A stretch of 39,467 bases of DNA from Drechslerella dactyloides (taxonomy: Eukaryota > Ascomycota > Orbiliomycetes > Orbiliales > Orbiliaceae). Of this stretch, positions 24,436 through 35,225 are shown piece by piece. The notes beneath the pieces were generated by a model. The model did no database searches. It had not been told where the DNA came from and saw only the letters and a list, made by a program, of their open reading frames with translations. Where the stretch lies: NCBI GenBank assembly GCA_020064725.1, contig JAGTWJ010000004.1, forward strand, positions 1 to 39,467. Direction: 5' to 3'. Every line of letters begins with the position of its first letter. Positions within the stretch are counted from its first letter, which is position 1. A program made the translations under genes and the position numbers.

Positions 24436-25526
24436 TTAAAAACACGGGAGAACGTGGCCGCCACCGCACTCCTGCGGGTAGCAGCGTACCATGTCCCGCA
24501 TCCACTCGCTCCGGCGATGGGACTCGGTGAACTGCGCGCTCTCCAGCTCGCGCTCGAATCCGGTGCCGTGGTTCTTCAGGTTCGCAAAGCGCTCGTCGGA
24601 GCGTCGTCGGCGGACGACTTCGGAGATGAGCGCCGTTTCAAAGGTGCTGTTCGGTGCTGCGGCAGAACTCCGTCAGTAACTTGATAGAAAGAGTTTGTAT
24701 AAACGTCGGGATGGATGGTAGGACTGCACGTACTGTAGGCGAACTGCACCCAGTCTTCGAGACTGCTTCCGTCGTCGTCCATGGCCTCGTCGTCCGCGTT
24801 CGACGACACGTCATCCTGCACGAAGCAACCCCTGCGTCTGCGCTTCGCGCTACCGGGCACGCGGATCGGCATCGAGCTGGCAGTCTTCGAGATCTCGCAT
24901 TCCTTCTGCTGGTGCTTGTCGGCAGTAAAGTCGTCGCAGCTGCATTCGTCAGGGTAGAAGACGGGCGACTCGTAGCCGCTTGCGGCGGAGGAACTGCCGG
25001 TGCTGCTGACGCTGCCGGTGCTGGCAGTGCTGCTGTTGCTGCGTGAGTAAGTGCGAAAGCGGCGCAGCGGCGAGTGGAAGAAAACCTCGGAATTCGACCC
25101 GCGGCGGCTGTGGGATTTCGGTTCCGCGCGCTTGAACCCCGGCGAACTAGGCTTGAAGGAACAGGGCGAGTGGACGGCGCAGTCGTAGTTTGGCAGGTGG
25201 ATGTTGATATCGCCGTCGTCCTGGAATTTGGTCTGCAGCCGGGCGAGGCAGATGGATGGCCGGCGGGATGTATCGGCGGCGGTGGGGAGGTCCAGGCTGG
25301 CGATTTCCGGCTGGACAACGGCGGGAGCTGGGAGCGGGCCCCTTTGGGAGATGGTGACGGTCTCGTAGGTCGTAGCTGGGAGGAACCAGGAGGAGTCCGA
25401 AGTGTCGATGTCGGAGAGGTCCTCCTCGATGATGAGAGCAGAGATGCGACGGGGGCAGGAGCTCACGGCGCCAACGTGCGTGGCGCGGAGGGGAGGAGAG
25501 GTCGGGAAGTATGGTTTGATTGGCAT
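24436..25526 (-). CDS. unrecognised serine-rich protein, two exons
   Basis: I do not recognise the family. Exon 1 is 25526-24734 (264 codons plus one base). The intron is 24733-24657 (77 nt, GTACGT...CGCAG, with TTACTGAC branch-like sequence). Exon 2 is 24656-24436. Together they give 337 aa in a clean frame. If the intron were ignored the frame would end soon after; splicing adds a well-structured end, so I trust it. The protein has an N-terminal region with EEDLSDIDTSDSSWF, a Ser-rich middle (residues about 135-185), a Cys-containing acidic patch (DECSCDDF), a basic cluster AKRRRRG near residue 230 that could be a nuclear signal, and an acidic patch (DDEAMDDDGSSLEDW). The tail is charged and helical (VVRRRRSDERFANLKNHG, then FERELE). 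A TATATAAG box on the minus strand lies 235 bp upstream. Role unknown. Confidence 0.75.
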
Positions 25527-25760
25527 TTATGGGAGTATAGATTGGCTATAGCGGTGGGAACGGCTATAGCTATGGGAGGATGGTTATCTAACGATGAGGT
25601 GTAATAGGGTAGAATAGACTGGGTACTCGATTGGATATACGAGTATCGAGTTGCAATTGTGTGTAACAGCACAGTAGAGGCAAGTCGTCGAATTAGGCTT
25701 TTGTGTGAAAGTATCGTCTGCAGCAAGAGTGCTTATTCGGGCCCTCTGGCGTTACGGAGC

Positions 25761-25768
25761 CTTATATA
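25761..25768 (-). promoter_or_regulatory. TATA box for the 25526 gene
   Basis: TATATAAG on the minus strand, 235 bp upstream of the start codon. It is the only good TATA match in that promoter. Confidence 0.4.
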
Positions 25769-28148
25769 CGACCGGGAACAGGTCAGGCCACAATAGCGAG
25801 CACCGGGAACACCAGTCAGCTGGCGGGACTATGACTCTAGTAGGAGGGAGCAGCTCTGGACATGCGGCCGGACGTGCATGCATGGCGGGTCCGGCGTGTC
25901 GGCGCCCTTGGATCTCACTGGATGTTCAGAGAATCATGCCATGGCGAGACCATGCGAGCGGCTGCTAGTCTGCGCATAAGGTTTAGGCTTGCTAGGCTGG
26001 GGATTCTCCATTAAATTGGCGTTTTTCGTGGACGGAATGCACACGATAGGGTTCCGTTAGCCGGGCTGAGCTGACAGGTGGGGATGGAAAGAAGGTCGAG
26101 CCGTGCGGCTCACTCTGGCAATTGGCTGCCTGGCAGCCGTTTACTGTGTAGTTTCTTCTGCGGCTGGCCGGTGCCGAAACCCTAGACGATGTGGATATTG
26201 CACTTCGCATATTGCATGCCGCGTAAAGGGTTTGAAGAGGGGTTCCTTTGCTCCCTTTGCTCCCTTTGAGGGGAGATCACGATGAGATCCGTTCGGATCA
26301 GGGTGGCCTGATTGTCGGTATGCATGCGCAGGAGATATGCGAGATCCGAGAGGCAGGGATACCAGGGACGGGACTAACGCGCCAGCGAATGTTCCGCGAT
26401 GGGAACCGGCTGCCAGCTGCTGAGGTTGCTCTTTCAAGTTACCCTCTTCACAGGTTGGATTTCTTCCAGGGATCGGGTTTTCCTTCAGCTCTGCCGTCGG
26501 GTGGTCCCGCTGCAGGCTGACGAGATGGGACGAAGGTGGGATGAAGTGGGATTCGATTGTGGTGTGACGCTTGCGCGGAGTGGCGTGACAGCCGAAGCAG
26601 GAAACCGTAGCGCAGATCTGCTGGAGGAGGGAGTTCCCCGTCAGGCCGGAAGACGCCTTCACTTTAGTCGCGGGAGACGTGGTGCTTGGTATATCTGGCT
26701 GGCCTTTCCGTGTCTCTCCCCCTTTCATTTTCGTGTTCTGTTGACACGTCGAGCGTCATACGTCTGGTGATACGGGTTAATTTTTTTTCTATGCATTAGT
26801 CTCGCTCCTCGCGCGCGCTGTGACGTCGACTGGCGCGGGATGGAGCCGTTGACGAAGTTCATTTATCCATTCAGCCTGGCTCGGCGACTGGCCTGAGCAT
26901 CTGCGCAGCTTGAAGGAGAGTTTTCTAGCCCGACGGAAGCTGGTCTGCTTGGTAGCTTGTGCTGCCGTCGCCGTTGCGACTTGTGCACTTGATGATGACA
27001 TCGATATCGGAATCGTCATGGCGGGATTCTCGTCATGCTCTTCGTGCAGCCGACGGACGAGCGAAGGAAAGAAGGGACATGAACAGGCGAGATATCTTCG
27101 GAATTGCTATTAGCGTTCCGAGCATCGTCGCGTCCCACTTGAGTGCGCCCTAGCTTTGGCGATTGAGTCCGACAGCGGACTGATTGGTGGCGACAAGTGG
27201 ACAAGCTTTCGTGCGACGGTCGCATTGCATCTGTCTAGATGGCTGGACAGGCGGTCGTTGTATTCTCCGTACGTACGAATGTATGTTATCTGGACGAATA
27301 TGTGGAATGGGAAGCTGTCGTGCACAGCTTGTCGTTTCACAGCGGATTAGCCGTTACGCAGGCGGTTGAGTTTGACTAGTTCTGCGAGAGAGAACTATCG
27401 AGGACGTCGGTTTAAGTAACCATCCCGATATATTAATGGCCGACGAGAGTGAGAGCGGATGGAGATTGCACTCATTAACTGGGCGCTGGAGGTACGGTGA
27501 AGCTTTGACATGATATTGATCAATATTGATGCGGGCTGAGTAAGCGGAGGTGATGGTGTTTGTGATGTTTGTGCGCACCGCTTCACAAACCCCGGCCTGC
27601 ACTTATATAATACGAATGCTTCTCGACATTTCCGTATCGAGCATTCTCGTAGACTCGTAGACGACGCCATGCACACGTCTACGAATATCGATATCAGCGG
27701 TAGAGTGATTGTATCATGCCAGTGGGCAGATGGTAATATGCTGTCGGTCATCGGCGCCCGGGTGCTCGCAGTTCCGTGACTGTCAAACTACGCTTGAAGT
27801 AGGCCGTTTGCGCTGTACCCCGCATTCGATACACCCTTCCTGCAGTTGCGATAGGCCGGCGGCTTTCGACCCTGGACCCTGGCCGCCTGTCTGCAGGCTG
27901 TCACTCGAGTCAGGCAGGCAGGCATTTTTAGCTTCAACACATATATTGTGCTCCCATAAAACCTGATCTGGGGATGCATTTGTGCGGTGCATTGTCGCGC
28001 AAGGTTGGCTGTTGGCGATTCACCAAGAGCCCGACTTGGATGTCTGCAGTATACAAATGTGGGGGCCCAAGAGCTAGAGTCGATGCGACGAGGCTAGTCA
28101 GCCAGCCAGCACTCCACTTCGCACTACACTATACTCCATCCTGTACAA

Positions 28149-28156
28149 TATATAAA
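28149..28156 (+). promoter_or_regulatory. TATA box for the 28313 gene
   Basis: TATATAAA 157 bp upstream of the ATG at 28313. It argues against the in-frame ATG at 28175, which would lie too close for a normal leader. Confidence 0.45.
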
Positions 28157-28312
28157 CTAGCACCTTGAACCGTGATGCGGGGATTCCGAATACATCTATC
28201 TCCATTCTCCAGCCCTCCTCTCGAATCAATTGCTCGATACTACAGCCGTACGTTTCAATCATCTATTCATCATTCATATCGTCATACATCGATCGATATC
28301 TTAGTATATAAA

Positions 28313-28897
28313 ATGTCGGCGGCAGAAATGTTCTATATCCCAAACTGCGAGACTCGCGGTCCACCTCTCCGTACCCGCCTCAAGACTGGCTCTCGTTCTT
28401 CGCCCTCCGCAGTGCTACATCACGCCGGTAAGCGCATCTTCGATTGCGTCGTCCAGTCACTTGCCAACATCTCCCTTGCGTACGGGCACTACCCTGTCGC
28501 TGTCGCCGACCAGCTGCCGTCTACAGCTGGCACGTCCTACAGCTACTGCCACAAACACACGTCCGCACCCCAAAATATCGCGAGAAAAGCGAAAGAACGG
28601 CCAGCACGACCGTTGTCATCGTGCAGCATTCACAGCGTGCCAGACCGTATCGCCAGCGATCATAACGCGCGCGAGAAACGAAAAGCGGAACTCCAACCGC
28701 GCGAGAAGAAACGGCGGCCGATGTCGGCGATCATGTTCAGTCGCAGCAGCACTTCGGCTCCTGCTTCGAAATCGAAATGTCCGCGCGAGAAGAAGTGCGG
28801 GTCGACGTGCAGGTACCGGTATCTGAACGAGGAGTCGGCAGACTCGCTGGCCGAGCTGCCCTTCCTGCGCGAGGTGCAGGTCAGGGAATTCCTGTAG
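28313..28897 (+). CDS. unrecognised small basic protein
   Basis: I do not recognise this product. The frame from ATG 28313 is open for 194 codons. A good donor (GTAAGC at 28428) and an acceptor (CTACAG ending at 28526) would remove exactly 99 nt and keep the frame, giving 161 aa; both forms are possible. The N terminus is MSAAEMFYIPNCETRG. The centre is rich in Lys and Arg (REKRKAELQPREKKRRP), which could be a nuclear signal. The end has a Cys-containing CPREKKCGSTCRYRYL and a Leu/Glu-rich tail (SLAELPFLREVQVREFL). A TATA box 157 bp upstream supports expression. Two other frames over the middle are also open for 70-120 codons, which lowers confidence. Confidence 0.5.
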   Translation: MSAAEMFYIPNCETRGPPLRTRLKTGSRSSPSAVLHHAGKRIFDCVVQSLANISLAYGHYPVAVADQLPSTAGTSYSYCHKHTSAPQNIARKAKERPARPLSSCSIHSVPDRIASDHNAREKRKAELQPREKKRRPMSAIMFSRSSTSAPASKSKCPREKKCGSTCRYRYLNEESADSLAELPFLREVQVREFL

Positions 28898-30511
28898 GAA
28901 TATCAAATATCATATTTACGATTATACGATACTGTGGGTGGCTACATTGTACATACGTATTTCATTTTTGAATCACTTTTGATTATTCGGGATCGACTCT
29001 ACGATGGTACGAAATGATTATAGACGAATGGAACGAAACATATCGCAATATACTACATCGCAAGCACAGACTCAGGCTGGGCTGAAAGCCGATCCAACAA
29101 ATTTGAACCCTAGCGCTATAGCTAGTAATTAAAACATCGTCTGGAGAAACTCACGCAGTCGGTAAGTCTGTCTCACTCTCGCACCAGGAAGGAATCTTCC
29201 ACCCCGATTTGACAGTTCTAGGCATCCTATGTTACGTGCTAACAGACCTTGTGATAACACAGGAATCGCCGTATATCACGTTGCACCTCCAAAAATTGGA
29301 GTGCCACCGGCAGGATAACTTCTCCAACACCGAATTGCTGGGAAAAATGCAGCAACGCCGGCGCCGAAGGTACATGTTTCGAAACACAAATATATGTACG
29401 TGACCTCCGGTCGGCTGCATTACCTGTAAGACGCCTCGGCCGCGTCCATCATAGATAGTAGCTTATTATTCGACGGAAGTCAGGCATATAAATTCTAAAA
29501 CTGGGGACGGCATTTCCCGAATCACGCGCCCTGCTGGTTCACATACTATAGCTATATATCGAGGGCTGAGGAAGAGAGGGGGACTTAGGCATCCCTGTTT
29601 AATTACAAGCGCTTCAGTCACTTCGCAGTAGTCGTAATAGCTAATTAATTCTGGCACCATAGACAAAATCTAGACCACTCAGTGTAGCTAAACCACCCAC
29701 GCCGTAGAAACAATCCATTCTTTCAAAAACGAGAGCCAGATCCGTCCAGCCGCACCCGGGTATTTCCGTTCCCACCTCGGCCGTCCTAATCTGCAAATCT
29801 CAGATCTAATCAAGATCTTGGATGCCATGGTAAGCTTAAGGAACAGTCGGAACCGGATAGCGGGTGATTACATATACCTGTGTGTACGCATTCAGTAATT
29901 CGCATTGGCGAATGGGGCAACACGGCCGACGGTTTGTGCGACGAGCCGGCTGGGAAAGTTTATCGTTTGCAAACAAACGGTAAACCTTTTGTGGTATTTT
30001 GCTGCCGGCTAGCGCATACCAAGTCTGGACTGCCAGGGTGTAGCACCCCAGCCTAAAGTTATAATTATGAATTTCCGTGGAGCTGGAATTGCAGATTTGT
30101 AGGGGGACACTTGTATTACTTGAACTCAGGTCTATAATACTTTTGAAGGAACGATCAAAAGCATGCTTTAATTGCAGATGCAACCGAGGTACAAAGAAAC
30201 AAGCCCAATGGAAGAGACGAGGGTGGAAGCCACGACTGCGACGGCCATAATGCTTGTGGCTGCGGGTATCCATCGTGCTGAATCATGAATGCCAGACTGG
30301 GATAACTCAGTATACCTCCTCCGATTGCTAAGAACGAGTGAACGAACGAATGAAAGAAGAACTCATGATCAAAACAGCTCTAGTCGAACGTATGCAAAAG
30401 GCACAACACTACAATCCCAAAACTGCCAATTCCAATGCAGCTCTAATACCACAGGCATCAGTTAATCATTCTACCGTAGGGAACAACGGGTAACGGGCAA
30501 AGAAACGCCGT
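28898..30511. other. intergenic region, with one weak minus-strand candidate
   Basis: Apart from the candidate listed at 29836-30248, I see no gene. Open frames are short and the composition is AT-rich with scattered ATATAT words. Confidence 0.45.
29836..30248 (-). CDS. weak candidate: small secreted cysteine-containing protein
   Basis: An ATG at 30248 starts a signal-peptide-like run (MAVAVVASTLVSSIGLVS). Its own frame stops after 26 codons. A possible intron 30192-30140 (53 nt, GTACCT...AAAAG) would join it in frame to a 100-codon open stretch ending at 29836, for a total of 119 aa. That stretch has two N-glycosylation sequons and five Cys (QICNSS, RLGCYTL, RRPCCPIRQCEL). The donor and acceptor are both weak. 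The alternative is an unspliced frame from ATG 30273, which has no signal peptide. I give it as a possibility only. Confidence 0.22.
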
Positions 30512-31558
30512 CTAAAACTTGGCAATCTGCTCCCTAAGCGTCTTCGCCGAAGCCTCGATCTGCGCCTTTTCCTTATCGTTCAGCGGCAGCGGAATCTGCG
30601 ACACAATGCCCTTGCGGCCAACGACGGCCGGCAGGCTGATGCAGCATTGGTATTCCTCATGCCAGCAGCTGAGAGGGTACACGGGCCGCTGGTCAAACAG
30701 GATAGCCTCGCAGATATTGGCGGCGGTAGCGCCAATGCCGTACGAGGTGAAGCCCTTTGCGCGGATTATCGCGTTGGCCTTCCCGGACACAAGCTTGCCG
30801 ATCTTAGTGCGGTCCTCGTCGCTGATTTCGTCAATAACTGAAATGTGCGCGCCCGAGACGGTGACCGAGGACCATGCGACCTACAGTCGTATTAGCCGTG
30901 TGCACTGACAAATTATTTAGTGGTAGAGGGGTGGGGGACTCACGCATTGGGAGTCGCCGTGCTCGCCGATGACGTAGGCGTTGATCGAATTGTCAGAAAT
31001 CTGCAGCACGATATTAACCGGCCGCCCTTTGATAGAGTCCTCGATTTCGGGAATGCATACCTCCAAGCGTTGCGCGAGCAGGCCGCGCAGACGGATCGAG
31101 TCGAGCAGCGTGCCGGAGCCCAGCACCTGGTTCTTTGGCAAGCCACTCATTTGCTGTGCGAAATGCGTGAGGACGTCAACGGGGTTGGCGACCAGCAGGA
31201 TGATGCTCTGCGGATTGATGGGCTGCAGGCCCTTGAGTACGCTGCCGAGCACCTTGTAATTCTTCTCGATGAGGTCCAGCCGCGTCTCGCCAGGCTTCTG
31301 CTTGGCCCCCGCGGTGATGACGATAATATCGCTCTGCCCAGCCTCCTGCGGAGTCGCGTACTTGATACGTACGTTCGTCAGGTAGGTTGCATCTTGCAGG
31401 TCCTGAACTTGCGCACGGCAGAGGTCTTCGGCGATGTCGACGAGGCGAACTTCGGCGCACACGCGACGGAGCATCAGCGTGTGGGCGATGGTGCAGCCAA
31501 CGGAGCCCGCGCCGATGATAGCGATGGTGGAGAACCCGCCTGCGCCTGTGCCTGCCAT
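30512..31558 (-). CDS. L-lactate dehydrogenase (NAD-dependent)
   Basis: It interconverts pyruvate and L-lactate with NAD(H) in the cytosol. Exon 1 is 31558-30944 (205 codons, phase 0), the intron 30943-30881 (63 nt, GTGAGT...TGTAG) and exon 2 30880-30512, for 327 aa, normal for the family. The start is the ATG at 31558, just before the Rossmann motif GAGSVG (residues 16-21). Asp41 is the NAD-specific acidic residue. In AGAKQKPGETR, Gln87 sits where LDHs have Gln102 and malate dehydrogenases have Arg, so lactate rather than malate is the expected substrate. Arg93 corresponds to Arg109. LLDSIR gives the Asp168/Arg171 pair, GEHGDSQ the catalytic His200 (His195), and KGFTSYG Thr249 (Thr246). All key residues are present. 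A TATAAAAA box lies about 310 bp upstream. The neighbour on the other side of the shared promoter region is the MFS transporter at 33494. Confidence 0.93.
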
Positions 31559-31680
31559 TGTGTCCGATTGCGTGTGTAAATTATATTGCTGTGGATGTAG
31601 AGTTTGTAGCACCAGTTGATGATATATCTAGCTGGGTCTTGAGTGTGTGGAATGTCTTGAGAACGAGAGTCTGCGGATGG

Positions 31681-31703
31681 TGATGTCTAGATGTCTAGAT
31701 GTC
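31681..31703. repeat. short tandem repeat, unit ATGTCTAG
   Basis: Nearly three head-to-tail copies of an 8-bp unit, about 125 bp upstream of the LDH start. Confidence 0.8.
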
Positions 31704-31867
31704 TTTCCGGTGGATGTTTAGTTGGAGGGGAACTCGATTGAGGGGTCTTCCTTTGTTGGCGGGGCCGTTTACCTCGAAAGAAGGAATTCTTGGAAATTAA
31801 AAAGCGTTGTGATGGTCGCTGAGATGCAGGTTTTGCGTTGCAGAGCGTTGACATGCAACGCGCCGCC

Positions 31868-31875
31868 TTTTTATA
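31868..31875 (-). promoter_or_regulatory. TATA box for L-LDH
   Basis: TATAAAAA on the minus strand, about 310 bp upstream of the LDH ATG. It is the best TATA match there. Confidence 0.4.
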
Positions 31876-33341
31876 ACAGCGGCCTTCCAACAACTTCTCG
31901 CCGTCGACAGTTGGCGATATCTCGAGCTCGCTCCATCGTCACTACATCACTGGAGCCTCGTCGGATAATCCTTCTCAACTCAGTTGTCTCAGTCTCGCCT
32001 CTATCTTTGTCCTTCATGTTCGAGTCCGCATGCTGCTGCGGTCTGTCGGTCTGGCTGCCTTGGCCGGCGCCGGCGTCAAGCCCTGCCGGGATCCAGATAG
32101 GAGCCTCGCTGGACTCGGCCACAGCATCTCACTCGCATCGCAAGCCGGTCTCGAGATAGTCCCGTTATGCGCTTCTGGGCTGTCGTCAGTGTCTTTGATA
32201 ATGCGATCCACTCCTGCCTCGACACGACCGTTCCACCGCTCCTGTGCTGCCACGGCGACTCAAAAAAAAGTCTTAGAGTGCGAACTGCCCGTCTGTTAAT
32301 ATCGCGCACAATCAGCCTCGACCATTCAAACACGCCCGTGGATTGGTATCGTTCGCGATGTCCGCCGAAACCAGGTTCCAGGCGACTGGCGTCCGGCCGG
32401 CAGCCCTGTCTGTCTCTCTCGGTAAGCCGGTGGGGGTGGAGCCTTATCCCGGCCTTAGTCTGCCCAGGGTTCTGCCGAATTCAGCAATAGTCATGCAAAA
32501 GTGGCCTGACCATCGTCCGACTTATCGATTCTCCGTTACCAATATCCTAGCTGACAAAGCAAAAATAGCTCGCCCACCGTTTTTAGCTCCCTCACCAGCC
32601 ACTCGCCCCGGGGTTCCGGTCGGAATCAGCCGCCCGAGACCCATGGACCGGATGTCTGGCCATGCCCGCCGCGTGGGACGTTTTGCTCGGGACGCTAATG
32701 CACGGGTAGCATGACTCTTGACGATTCGCGATTGTAGGTTGCATGCGGCGGTTTAATTTTTTTTTTTACGCCGCTTACACTGCACCCACTGCGTACGCCA
32801 GCATGCAGGGTCTAGCTGCGAACATCACCTGAGAATGGCAACGACGATTGCTGGTCGCGCCCTGCAGTGACGTTCATTAAACGCCCGGCGTTCGCCGCCT
32901 TGTTCGTCTCGATCGATTTCGTGCTCTTATCTTGCAGCTTGGCCGGAACGAAGTTTTTTTCCTAACCCTGCCGTCGACGTACGCACAGTTAGTAACGTTC
33001 GCAGGCCGACTGCCAGCTCAGGCTGTGTCGCGGATCATTGGCTGGATGCGTGCTAGCCATGGCGAACATTGGCTCGAGCGAGATAGACGAAATATTCTGC
33101 AGTTCGGATGTGGATATCCTTTCGAGATATTTTCCGCACCCTCGCACATTTGATGATAGCATCAGTCACGGAATTGTCGAATTCCGGCCGCCGATGCAAC
33201 ATGGCCTCACCAAAGCTGAGCTCACTAGTGCTAGTCTCATCGACACGAGTCCCGCGGAGTCGGAGCCGCCAGGACGTTGGGAATGCCACAGCCATGGCAA
33301 TGTCACGGCACAACCTTACCCCCACCGCCGCGACAGCTTCA

Positions 33342-33349
33342 TATATAAA
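33342..33349 (+). promoter_or_regulatory. TATA box for the MFS transporter
   Basis: TATATAAA lies 145 bp upstream of the ATG at 33494, a normal distance for a fungal gene. Confidence 0.5.
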
Positions 33350-33493
33350 CGGCCGCGCGCCAGCCAAGAGTGCACATACTTCTATTTTTGCCATTATAGC
33401 TTCAAGCAAGCCATACATTAGCATACCATCTACATCCTATTTACCAAATCTCCGTTGAGTCCCTTGTGGGCGAAAACAAGTTTTTCCACAAAC

Positions 33494-35225
33494 ATGTTGC
33501 ATATGCACATAAATTCAAAAGACCGGGCGACGGATCCTGAGCCGTCGTCAGAGGTCGCCGACCTTGAGGGCCTCGATGTCTGCCGTCACGTCGAGTCACT
33601 AGACGTAAGCGCTCAATTGAATGCAATTTTTGTGTCCATCGTTCCTAGCTAATTCTTAAATTAGGCATCACGACAATTGAGAAAGCTCGATTGGGGCCTC
33701 ATCCCGTGGCTTTCGTTATTATACTTGCTCGCATTTCTCACTCGTATGTTTTCCATCCGCGTCTACAGCATGAACCAGGTGCTAATATAATTACACAGGT
33801 ACAAATATCGGAAATGCGAAGCTCGCCGGTCTCGCGACGGAGCTGCATCTCGATGCATCGGGCTCACAATACAACCTTGCCCTTGCGCTCTTCTTCCTCT
33901 CCTACTCCCTCTTCGAGCCGGTCTCCAACGTCCTCATCAAGCTCCTCAAGCCAAACCACTACCTGACGCTCTTGATGGTTCTCTGCGGTGTGATCACCAT
34001 CGCAACCGGCTTTGTCGAAAATGCTGGAGGCCTCTATGCCGCTAGATTCTGTCTCGGCATCGTCCAGGCTGGTGTTTTCCCCGGCGTCAACTACATTCTC
34101 TCCTGCTGGTACCGCCGCTCCGAACTCGGCTTCCGAAGCGCCATCTTCTTCTCCGCAGCCGCGATCTCAGGCTCCTTCGGCGGTCTCTTCGCCTACGGCC
34201 TCCAGCAGATGGATGGCGTCGGCGGCCGCGGCGGGTGGTCGTGGATCTTCATCATCGAAGGCATCATCGTCGTCCTCATCGGCATCATGTCCTGGTGGAT
34301 GGTCTTCAACTTCCCGGACAACTACGTCAACAAGCCGAACAGCAAACGCGCAAGGCTCATCCGTTGCGTCGAGGAGTCCTCGCACCGGAAGGACGCCCCG
34401 CCCGCCGACGCCCTACCTGAGCGACCATTCAAGGAAACCCTCAAGCTTAGCTTGACCGACTGGAAAACGTACACCGGCATTATGATCTACGGCGGCGCCG
34501 CGGCCCGCTGTTCGCGTTCTCGCTCTTCCTGCCGTCCATCATTGCCGACATGGGCACGTACAACGATACGACATCCCAGCTGCTCACAATTCCGCCGTAC
34601 GTCGTCGGCTGCATTGCCACACTGATCATTGCACTTATCGCCGACCGGACGGGCCAGCGTGGGCTCTGCGGTATCTTCACGAGTCTGTTCGCCATCGTGG
34701 GCTTCTTCATGCTTATGTTTGGCACGAACGTCGCGACAAAGTACACGGGCACGTTCCTCGCCGCCATCGGCATCTACCCGTGTATCCCGAACGCGGTGGC
34801 CTGGAGCTCCAACAATATCATCGACCCGGGCAAGCGTGGGCTGAGTCTGGGATTCGTCATCGGCATTGGTAATCTTGCAGGTGTGGTCAACTGCTTTGTG
34901 TACCGGACTAAGGATAAGCCCGGCTACAAACTCGGCCACGGCGTCGTGCTTGGTTTCCTTATCGTGCTTTTGCTCGGCGGCAGCTGTCTGCAGCATATCT
35001 TGCTGGTGAGGGAGAACCGTAAGAAGCGAGAGCATCTGGCGTTGGTTGCTGAGCGGGAGAAGAATGCGACGCCGGAGGAGAACATACGGATTGAGGCGGA
35101 GGAGCAGAAGCGCAGGGACGACGGGAACGAGGATAGGTATGTTTCTTCCTCTTCAATAATACTATATCGTGGAATCGGCGCTGACTGTTAGCTTTAGTGA
35201 CGACAATTTTGTATACGTCGAGTAA
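33494..35225 (+). CDS. MFS transporter, DAL5/TNA1-type anion:cation symporter; one missing base
   Basis: A plasma-membrane proton symporter for small organic anions. Family members carry allantoate, nicotinate, pantothenate and similar acids, and the substrate here cannot be told. Exons: 33494-33604, 33665-33743, 33799-35136, 35198-35225. Introns are 60, 55 and 61 nt, all GT-AG, and phases agree. Family landmarks are the amphipathic RKLDWGLIPWLSLLYLLAF, TNIGNAKLAGL after TM1, the SQYNLALALFFLSY region, GIVQAGVFPGVNYILSCWYR around TM4, and the C-terminal DDNFVYVE tail created by the last intron. About twelve hydrophobic segments are present. The frame breaks at about 34496-34508 (GC-rich GCCGCGGCCCGC): before it YGGAA, after it PLFAFSLFLPSIIADMG in another frame. 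Adding one base gives 519 codons including the stop (518 aa), the family's usual size. A sequence error is the simplest reading. Confidence 0.88.

Larger units (their letters stand above)
25527..28312. other. intergenic region between divergent genes
   Basis: It holds the promoters of the minus-strand gene starting at 25526 and the plus-strand gene starting at 28313. A TGCATGCA octamer lies at 25875-25882. A minus-strand open frame of 195 codons (26141-26728) begins with ATG but has low-complexity content and no motif; I leave it out. A short tandem of TTTGCTCCC units lies at about 26247-26267. Confidence 0.5.
31559..33493. other. divergent promoter region of LDH and MFS genes
   Basis: No gene is supported in these 1.9 kb. 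It contains a TATA box for each flanking gene (listed), a tandem 8-bp repeat near 31681-31703 and a T11 run at about 32757-32767. A 121-codon frame from ATG 33059 (+) overlaps the MFS TATA box and is probably chance. Confidence 0.5.

Noticed and set aside
26141..26728. 195-codon minus-strand frame that begins with ATG
   Set aside because: It has no recognisable domain or splice support and reads through a tandem GCTCCCTTT tract. Its composition does not differ from neighbouring intergenic DNA.
33059..33421. 121-codon plus-strand frame with good ATG context
   Set aside because: It runs through the MFS TATA box at 33342-33349 and ends just before that gene's start. It is probably promoter DNA.
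34496..34508. A fourth intron in the MFS gene to explain the frame change
   Set aside because: No GT-AG pair of usable length lies there, and adding one base restores an uninterrupted family-typical sequence.
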